From Coniochaeta sp. PMI_546 (Eukaryota > Ascomycota > Sordariomycetes > Coniochaetales > Coniochaetaceae): a stretch of 64,000 nt of DNA. How positions within the stretch are numbered: the first letter of the stretch is position 1; every line of letters begins with the position of its first letter. The stretch is from assembly GCA_021432605.1 (NCBI GenBank), contig MU271150.1:1550001-1614000 (forward strand), read 5' to 3'. The notes below the pieces were generated by a model. That model was given only the letters and a program-made list of their open reading frames with translations, did no database searches and was not told the origin of the DNA. Position numbers and translations under genes: made by a program. Positions 56,349-64,000 of this stretch are shown one piece after another.

Positions 56349-59117
56349 ATGGCAGGCTCCCAACTGAAGAGGCTAAAGGCCTCTCTAAGAGACCAAGGTA
56401 TCATTGGTCCTCAGCAGTCCAAAAAGCAGAAGCGAAAGCAGGCCGAGGACCTAAAGGGCCGGAACGACAAGCGACTCCAGCGGTCAGCCGTCCTCGAAAA
56501 CATTCGCGAGCAGTTCAACCCCTTCCAGTTCAAGACCAATGCGAGAGGTCCAAAGTTTGACGTTACGACAAATAAGCCTGCCGGCAACAAGGCCGGCTTC
56601 ATCAAGGGCCGGCCGGGGCTATCGAAGGCAATAGGCGAGCAACAGCGCCGCGAGACTCTGCTTGTCGAAATGGAGCGGCGCAACAAGGTCGGTGGAATCA
56701 TCGATCGTCGCTTCGGTGAAGACGACCCAAATATGACGCCTGAGGAAAAAGCACTCCAGCGTTTCACCCTCGAGAAGCAACGGCTGCACAAGAAGAGGTC
56801 GATGTTCGACCTAGAAGACGACGACGACGCTGGTATATCCTTGACACACTTCGGCAAGAAACTGGACCTGGACGGCGAACCTATCGTTGATGACTTCGAC
56901 GAGGATGATCTACCATCTGGCGACGAGTCTGACTCTGACGCAGAGAGTAAGAGGCTGAAGCGCCGAAGGTGGGAGACAGTCGCAGAAGAGGCAGAGGAGA
57001 AGGACCATGACGAGCCAGAAAGAAAAAAAACGAAGAAGGAAGTGATGGAGGAGCTTATTGCCAAGTCCAAGCACCACAAGTACGAGCGTCAAGCGGCGAA
57101 GGAAGAGGATGAGGAGCTGAGGGCGGAGCTTGACAAGGACCTGTCCGATGTGCGAAACCTGCTCTTCAGCCGGTGGAAGCCCGGGCAAGAAGACAAAGAT
57201 CCCAACGGGAAGCCTCTGATTCCTGGCCTCGACAAGTCCGCACTCGAGAAGGAGTACGATGTGCGCTTGAGGCAGATGATCCAAGATCAGCGTGCTAAGC
57301 CGGCCATGAGGACCAAGACCGAGGAAGAAATTGCCGAGAAGGCGGCGGAGAAGTTGAAGGAGCTAGAAGAGAAGAGACTGAAGCGCATGAGGGGCGAGGA
57401 AGTAAGCGATGATGAGGAAGAGTCGGAGGATGAAAAGAAGTCCAAGAAGAAGGGCAAGCGTGCTGCCGAAGATGAAGCTATGGATGACGAAGAAGCAGAT
57501 GAGTTCGGCCTGGGCGCAGGTATCAAGATGAGACCTACGGCGGCCGAGCTTGGTTTTGATGACGAAGACGACTTCATTATCGACGACGATCTTGTTGCCG
57601 GCTCCGATGCCGAACTAGAGGTTGATTCGGATGATGATATGTCTTCGATAGCTTCAGACGATGGGGCGGTAGAGGGAGGAGATGAGGAGGATGATGATGA
57701 TTTCTCGAAGTATCTCGCCGAGGTGGATCAAAAGGAGCAGAAGGACCGCATTGCACGTCAAGCCAACAACATGTCTACAGAAAAGGACCGGGACGGAGTT
57801 CCATATACCTTCGCTTGTCCGGAGTCGTTCGACGAGCTTGCCACAATCCTCGCACCGATCCCGATATCGAAGGTAACAACGGTTGTTCAGCGCATCCGTG
57901 CTTTATATCATCCGAAACTGGCCGCTACAAACAAGGAGAAGATGGCCAAATTCTCAAGAGCGCTTATCGAGTACATCGGCCACATCTCTCGCGACAACGT
58001 CGATTATGCCGTTGTCGAGACCCTCATCCGGCATGTCCACTCTCTGGCGAAGACGTACCCGATCGAAATTGCCAATGAGTATCGACAGATTCTCATAGAC
58101 GTGAGCCTGAGCGAAGACAAATCCAAGCCGTTCATGCTCGATGCCGGCCACCTTGTCCATCTTACTGCCATTGGAACTATTTTCCCGACGTCTGACCACT
58201 TCCATCAGGTTATGACACCGGCCATGCTGGTTATCAGCAGGTACTTAGGACAGGGGGTCCCGACAACTCTGGGACACTATGCTACGGGCGCATATCTGTC
58301 GATCCTCGCCCTTCAGTTCCAACAGCTCTCGAAGCGCTATGTTCCAGAGCTGATTAACTTCTGTCTTGATACGATGTGTGCCCTCGCGCCAGAGAGAATC
58401 GCTAGCAACCCGGCGTTCTTCCACATGCTCGAGCCTCCACAAGGATGCCGCATACGCAATTGCCAGGACAAGACGCCCAGGAAGCTGAACTACAGAGACA
58501 CCAAGTGCTACCAAGGACGGCATAAAACCGACCCCGACGTCCAGAAACTCTCCATCCTTCAAACCACCCTCTCAATCCTTAAAGCCGCAACCGAGACCTG
58601 GTCCGGAAAAGCAGCATTTACCGAAACCTTTCAGCCTGCGGTGCCCGTCATCTCCCACCTCCTCTCCCCCTCCTGCCGGCCACACCTCCCACAAACACTC
58701 GTCACAGCCCTATCCCAGACATCCTCCTACCTTACTCATGCCCTGAGGGCGGCGCATCTCTCGCGCCGCAATCTTGAGCTGCACCACCACAAGCCTCTGG
58801 CCATCAAGACAGCCATACCCAAGTTCGAGGACAGCTTCGACCCAGACAAGCACTACGACCCCGACCGCGAGAGGGCCGAGCTGGCCAAGCTCAAGGCGGA
58901 GCACAAGCGGGAGAAGAAGGGTGCCATGCGCGAGCTGCGCAAGGATGCGAGATTCCTGGCGCGCGAGAACTTGCAGAGGAAGAAGATTGTCGATGAGGCG
59001 TACGAGAAGAAGTATCGCCGTCTCGTGGCTGAGATCCAGAGCACGGAGGGTAAAGAGGCGAATGACTATGAAAGGGAGAGGGAGGCGCGGAGGAGAAGCA
59101 ACAAGAGGAGGGGTTAG
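56349..59117 (+). CDS. NOP14: NOP14, nucleolar 40S ribosome biogenesis protein
   Basis: A single exon, 922 aa, ATG 56349 (MAGSQLKRLKASLRDQG). The N-terminal family signature is NPFQFKTNARGPKFDVTTNKPAG and RPGLSKAIGEQQRRETLLVEMERRNKVGGIIDRRFGEDDPNMTPEEKALQRF. A very acidic and charged middle (poly-Asp/Glu with KKSKKKGKR) follows. The helical C-terminal half includes YTFACPESFDELATILAPI and ILQTTLSILKAATETW. It ends in a basic KAEHKREKKGAMRELRKDARFLARE and SNKRRG. NOP14 works with NOC4/EMG1 in 18S rRNA processing in the SSU processome. Confidence 0.96.
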   Translation: MAGSQLKRLKASLRDQGIIGPQQSKKQKRKQAEDLKGRNDKRLQRSAVLENIREQFNPFQFKTNARGPKFDVTTNKPAGNKAGFIKGRPGLSKAIGEQQRRETLLVEMERRNKVGGIIDRRFGEDDPNMTPEEKALQRFTLEKQRLHKKRSMFDLEDDDDAGISLTHFGKKLDLDGEPIVDDFDEDDLPSGDESDSDAESKRLKRRRWETVAEEAEEKDHDEPERKKTKKEVMEELIAKSKHHKYERQAAKEEDEELRAELDKDLSDVRNLLFSRWKPGQEDKDPNGKPLIPGLDKSALEKEYDVRLRQMIQDQRAKPAMRTKTEEEIAEKAAEKLKELEEKRLKRMRGEEVSDDEEESEDEKKSKKKGKRAAEDEAMDDEEADEFGLGAGIKMRPTAAELGFDDEDDFIIDDDLVAGSDAELEVDSDDDMSSIASDDGAVEGGDEEDDDDFSKYLAEVDQKEQKDRIARQANNMSTEKDRDGVPYTFACPESFDELATILAPIPISKVTTVVQRIRALYHPKLAATNKEKMAKFSRALIEYIGHISRDNVDYAVVETLIRHVHSLAKTYPIEIANEYRQILIDVSLSEDKSKPFMLDAGHLVHLTAIGTIFPTSDHFHQVMTPAMLVISRYLGQGVPTTLGHYATGAYLSILALQFQQLSKRYVPELINFCLDTMCALAPERIASNPAFFHMLEPPQGCRIRNCQDKTPRKLNYRDTKCYQGRHKTDPDVQKLSILQTTLSILKAATETWSGKAAFTETFQPAVPVISHLLSPSCRPHLPQTLVTALSQTSSYLTHALRAAHLSRRNLELHHHKPLAIKTAIPKFEDSFDPDKHYDPDRERAELAKLKAEHKREKKGAMRELRKDARFLARENLQRKKIVDEAYEKKYRRLVAEIQSTEGKEANDYEREREARRRSNKRRG

Positions 59118-59487
59118 ATTGGTGGTCCGAGTGGTCAAGTTGTGTTGGGCGTTGCGGTTGAGTCATATGCATAAGAAGCTGTTATATGATATTACTAGCA
59201 AACATCATCGTGTAGAAGAAGCGTGGCATTACGGAAGAGTCCAAAAAGAATGAGTATCTCATTTGGCTAGAGCATAGTATCGAGTATACTTGAGAAAGAA
59301 ACCAACCTGTTGTTATGCATTTGACCATACCTCGTTCCGCTGTTGTTCGCTTGCATCAGCGGTATATCTCGTCGCTGGCTTTGAATCCATTCCATATGTG
59401 CATCCACCTCTTCGCCAACGCACCGCCTTCCAAGCCAAGCTACGGCAAAATAACCTGCAGTAATGTACCAGGCCCTCAAGCAGACTA
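59118..59487. other. Intergenic between convergent genes, about 0.37 kb
   Basis: 3' regions of NOP14 and AMS1. Nothing else seen. Confidence 0.5.
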
Positions 59488-62400
59488 CTACTTCTGCTCG
59501 CCCTTCCCAATCACAAGCTTATAAGTAGCGACCTCAAACGGCCTCAGCACGATCTCAAACCTCCCACCCTTGATCTCAACATCTTCAAGCTCGTCCTCGA
59601 GCACATTCGTCTTGACCACCCGCTCCACATCCCACGTCGTCTCGACCGTGCCTTTAGCCTGTCCGCCCAGACTATCGTAGATGCGCAGTATCACGCTCCT
59701 GCCCTTTTTGACCGGTAGTTCACCTCGACTGACGTCCTCGTCGTCCTCACCCCTCTTCACCGTGTCGAGGATGAGAGCCGGATCACCACTCAGCTTCACC
59801 GGGGCCGTCTTGGCCTCCGCCAAACACGCCTCGCTCCCGGAGACAAGTCTCAACGGACTGTTAAACTCAAACGCCTTCCTGACCGTCGTACTCCCCAGCG
59901 CGCCACGGTGCGGCAGTATAGCCCACCGGATCTTGTGCGTTCCCATATCGGCATTCGCATCCGGCGCCTTGGGGCTCCTGAGCAGGCTCAACCTCATCAG
60001 GTTGCCCACCGTCGCAAACCCGTACTTCGAATCATTCAGGATAGAGACTCCGTACCCGTTCTCCGACAGATCGGCGAATTTATGGCAGCACACCTCGAAC
60101 TTGGCCATGTCCCAGGTCGTGTTGTAGTGAGTCGGACGTCGGACGATGCCGAACTGCGTCTCGTACGAGGCTTCCGTGTTGCGGACGTCGACGGGGAACT
60201 CGACCTTGAGGAATTTCATCGTCTCGTGCCAGGTCACGTCCGAGGTGACCTCGATGTAGCTCTGCTCTCCCTTGACGGCCGCCGACAGGGAGATTGTTGT
60301 CCTGATGGACGAGACGTCGGATATCTTGGTGTCCGTGACGACGCTGACGCGGTGCTTCTTCTGCTCTAAGATCTTGGTCTCGCCGCATGGCAGTTCCTTG
60401 CGGGAATCGAGGTGGAAGACCTCCACGTCCCAGGCCTGCCAGTAGAGCGGCTTGTCGTCGAAAATGACGAAGTTGTTCGCTTTCTGGCCCTTGGGAATGA
60501 CTTCGCGGGAGGCGATCTTGTCGTAGAGGGAGGTGACGCAGCCGGATGAGACGGTTACGGTGAGCTGGCTGTTTTCGAGGACAAAGACGCCTTTGGAGAC
60601 TTCCTTTACGGAAACCTCCGGTTCGGAGGCGGAGGATTTGAAGGGTCGGAGAGTCATGAGTGGCCCGTCGCCGCAGGCTACCGCGCAGTCCGTGGAGGAT
60701 ATGTCGATTAGGCTCTTGCGGTGCCAGGGGAGGGTGTTGAGGGCTGCGCCGCCGCCAGTAGCAAGGGAAACCTCCTTGGCGTCGAATAGGCCGAGCACTT
60801 TATAGATGTCTTTTAGAACGGCTTTGCCCGTTTTGAACAGTTCGGCATAGAGCTACCACTGTTAGTATCTCGCGGGTAACAAAAGGGTCAAAGCTAACCT
60901 ACCGCGTCCGAGTCATCATAACACATCTCGATCGAGCTTCCAGGCAGACAGTCATGGAACTGGCACAGTAGCGTAGCCTCCCACATATCATCAATGTCCT
61001 TCTTGGGATACTTGTAGCTAGCATCCTTCAAGCTCGCAATAGTAGCCAGCCACTCCACATCCCTGAGCAGAATCTCAGCCTGTCGATTATTCCGCTTATT
61101 GTTCGCCTGCGTCGTGTACGTGCCGCGGTGCAGCTCAAAGTACAGCTCGCCGTACCACGTGACGAACGAGTCGGCCTTGCGCTCGAGCTTGTCAAAGAAG
61201 TCGTCGACAGAGTTACCCATGTGTACCCTGGGCAAGAGGCCGACTTGATCACTTATTCCGCGGCATCGGCGCAGCTTCTCGATGTGTTGCCAGGTCGGGC
61301 CGCCACCGCCATCGCCTTTGCCGAAGACGAGCAAGGAGGTCGAGTCCTGGTCCATCGACTTGTGCTGCTGGATGCTGCGCTTTACGTCGCCAAAGTGGGC
61401 TTCGGCTGTGTAGGTTTCGGAGGGCGGCATGTGACAGATTACTTGGCTGCCGTCGAGAGATACCCAGTTGAAGGTGGTGTGAGGGAATTTGTTGATGTTG
61501 TTCCAGCTTAACTTCTGAGTGAGGAAATAGTTCATTCCCGCAAGCCGGCAGAGCTGGGGAAGCTGAGCGGAGTATCCGAATGTATCTGGGAGCCAGAAGG
61601 TCTGGCAGCGCTCGCCGAAGTTGCTCTCGAAAAAGCGCTGGCCGTACAAGAACTGACGCACCAGCGACTCGCCGCTGGGCATATTGGTGTCGTGCTCGAC
61701 CCAGCTACCTCCGATGGGATGAAACCGGCCCTCCTTGATCTTGGTCTTCACGCGGTCAAATACATAAGGATAGTACTCCTTCAACCACTTGTACTGCTGC
61801 GCCTGCGAGCAGGCAAAGTTCAGCTCCGGGTAGCGGTCCATCAGGTCGCACTGGTTAGACCATGACCTTGCGACTTTCCGTTTCGTCTCGGCCCACGGCC
61901 AGAGCCAGCAGGTATCGATGTGGCAGTGACCGATGCCGAACACTTGTGGTTCCCTCCCGCTGTCGTAGACCTTGGCGGAATCGACATTCGGGCCAAGATA
62001 CTCTTGCGCGATCTTCCGGCACTTCTTGAGTGAGTCCTTGTTGCCAAGCTCAAACGCGTTGATGATATCGGTCGCTACCTTGAGGGCCTTGTGCTGCTCC
62101 CACGAGTCCGCGGGGAACTCCCTCGCCGCATCTCCAATAATCCATATATCGATATATAGCTGGCGAGCGTCTGGGTTGACAGCCACTATCTCGGCCCTAC
62201 TGAGCTGGAAGTACTTGTTTGGATCCGGTGGCTGGATGCTGTCACCGCCAGGGGCATTGCCGAACATGCCATTGCATGCCATCTCGATGTAAATAGTATG
62301 CTCCTTACCATCCCGGAACGAGTCGGGCAAGATCCACTCCACACGCTCGTTTCCGCCTGTCAATCCCTGGAGCGGCTTCCCGTCGTCGGTCCAGACCATA

Positions 62401-62846
62401 CCCTCATTATTCGCATCCCAGTGCAGCTCAAGCAGGTCCTTGTCGCGGAGCTCCGACGGCACCGTAAGAACGACCTTGAACCAATGTGTCGACCATGAAG
62501 GACCGAACCAAGCGCCGACTTCTGTCTTCTTAAACTCGTGGGAAGTAGCCTCCTTGAATGTCGGTCTCGACAGGTCTGGGGCGTCCCAGACGGAGAGCTT
62601 GACATGTGGCTCGCCCGACGCTTTGCCTTCGTACATCATGGCATTGAGGTTGTACTTCTCGTACTGGCCGCCACCGGTGAACTGGTTGATGCGGTCTTTG
62701 TAGAGGTTGGAGATCCATTGTCCGACGGGCTTGGGGGCCTGCGCCGGATAGGAGCTCGTGGGCTTCTTCTGGGTGTGCGTCTCACCTCCCATCGTGGATA
62801 GTTGTGCGGGCTGTGTTGGGAGAAGAGGTCCGTGACTGTTGCACAT
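59488..62846 (-). CDS. AMS1: Vacuolar alpha-mannosidase AMS1 (glycoside hydrolase family 38)
   Basis: Exons 62846-60903 and 60852-59488. Starting at the second Met (62792, MGGETHTQ) gives 1084 aa, nearly equal to yeast Ams1 (1083), so I prefer that start; the longer frame adds 18 residues. The GH38 catalytic core is clear: GIGHCHIDTCWLWPWAET near residue 285 (HxD zinc site), LPDTFGYSAQLPQL near 400 (nucleophile Asp), YFLTQKLSWNNINKFPHTTF, and FHDCLPGSSIEM. A long beta-rich C-terminal domain follows. The intron has a GTAGGT donor, ACTAAC branch and GGTAG acceptor. Ams1 degrades free oligomannosides and is delivered by the cytoplasm-to-vacuole route; no signal peptide is seen here, which fits. 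Confidence 0.93.
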
Positions 62847-64000
62847 TGTGATTAGTACCTGGGTGGCGGACGAGAAGCAATTCGAGGAGCTTTCCGGAGG
62901 GGGTTATGGCACCTATTTATCTGATGAGTTGAAGGTTGAAGCCCTCAGGAGTTTAGGTCAGCCACGTTGGCAAAGATATATAAGGTTCGAGATAAGGCTT
63001 TCGTGGTGGCCGCCTGAGATGGTATATAACCTTAGCTTTACAATGAGTGACAGTGCAGTCAATGAGTGAGCAATAATAACCAGATGCTGGAGGTCAGCAG
63101 GGCTGTGAATGCATCTGGGACGAAGACCGGAAATGTTATGAGAGCTCCGGGTCTGGTTGCTAGGTCATGCGGAGTAGCTGCAACCATCCAAGGGTGCTGA
63201 AACGTCACTCAATGCGGGGGAGTGAGATGATGGGTTGCGGGGAGAAGTTCACTGGCTAGTAGACTAGACTTACTGTGTAATAAGTAGGTACTCTGCTGCA
63301 ATGGCATGGGGGTGGCACTTGGGCCAAGACTGGGGCACTTCTTAGTGCATCGGATCTCGGCTTGGGCACGAAGCTTCAAGTTTCCTTTCAATTGATTGTT
63401 GATTCTGCTGCAAGTCACTGCTTGACGCTGCAGTGATGCGAGGTATCAGATATGTGTCTGCGCGGTTGAGAGTTAGTATCTAAAGGAAGAATGGCGTGAA
63501 CAAGGGCGTCGCGAGTAAACATGTGGTATTCGTAGACTGTTGCTCTCAGCTCTGAGAAACCGTCATCGTGTCACTCAACAACCGAATGGCCAGGGCCTAT
63601 TGTGAGTCGTCAGTCCATACTTAGTACATGTGACTCGTAGTCTCACCTCGTCTTGTCAATCGAGAAGTGCTTTAGGAACGTGTCGATTGATCTCGAGGCA
63701 GGGATGGTCTGATGGGTACCTTTTCGTCAGGTTGTTCAAGTGTTAACATCAACAAGTTGCTTTCAGACTGGTTGAACGCATGTCAACTTTCATTCAAGGT
63801 TACACTAACCGGTGAATGTAGTCTGTCACACCCTTCCTCGAGGATCGTCCAAGATTACGAGAGTCACTTGACAGATTTAGCCACTACACATCTACTGCTT
63901 AGACAGCACCATGGCCGCTAAGAAGATATGAATCGTTTTACAAGGACACTGACGTTGACACTGAAGATCTGAGGAACGATAAGCCATATTACCATTTGGG
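62847..64000. other. Right-edge intergenic, about 1.15 kb
   Basis: Promoter side of AMS1 (minus) and sequence up to the window end. Frames are short and lack recognisable domains; no repeat, RNA gene or edge-crossing coding exon was recognised. Confidence 0.5.

Overview
The window is nuclear DNA of a filamentous ascomycete, most likely a Sordariomycete. Many short introns (mostly about 50-100 bp) have GTANGT-like donors, CTAAC or CTGAC branch sites and CAG/TAG acceptors. Genes are dense on both strands, with no operons. Recognisable products are fungal orthologues such as NSP1, PRP28, ARG-13/ORT1, RCR, AMS1 and an NLR-like STAND protein. All exon structures here were joined by hand from reading frame and splice consensus; none was checked against transcripts.

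Layout. Positions 1-1810 (minus) hold the start of an alpha/beta-hydrolase-NACHT (NLR-like) gene that runs off the left edge. Positions 3.8-9.9 kb encode three membrane proteins: an RCR-type protein, a cysteine-rich 'fibroin-3 related' protein and a STIMATE/YPL162C-like vacuolar protein. Positions 11.2-21.6 kb carry SF3B6/p14, an unknown Cys-rich protein, RPT1 and CCT4 (divergent pair) and ARS2. Positions 23.0-30.2 kb carry a TspO protein, the ornithine carrier, the divergent PRP28/mL59 pair and DPH4. Positions 30.9-41.7 kb carry 14-3-3, the ATPase inhibitor IF1, NSP1, a DUF5102/LAA2-like adaptor accessory protein and eIF2-gamma. A gene-poor block of about 4 kb follows. Positions 45.7-54 kb carry a four-TM protein, URA6, eIF3m with an overlapping upstream ORF, and a HAD-like protein lacking catalytic aspartates. 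Positions 54.9-62.8 kb carry a membrane-anchored helical protein, NOP14 and vacuolar alpha-mannosidase.

Most genes are single-copy housekeeping functions (splicing, translation, proteasome, chaperonin, ribosome biogenesis, nuclear pore). They are not a functional cluster. I found no intact transposon, CRISPR array, tRNA, rRNA or secondary-metabolite cluster.

The best leads are the NLR-like gene with its one-base frame break, the 133-codon ORF that overlaps the eIF3m start codon, the HAD pseudo-enzyme, the uncharacterised Cys-rich proteins, several unusual splice structures (an ATG-only exon, a GC-AG intron) and a few local repeats.
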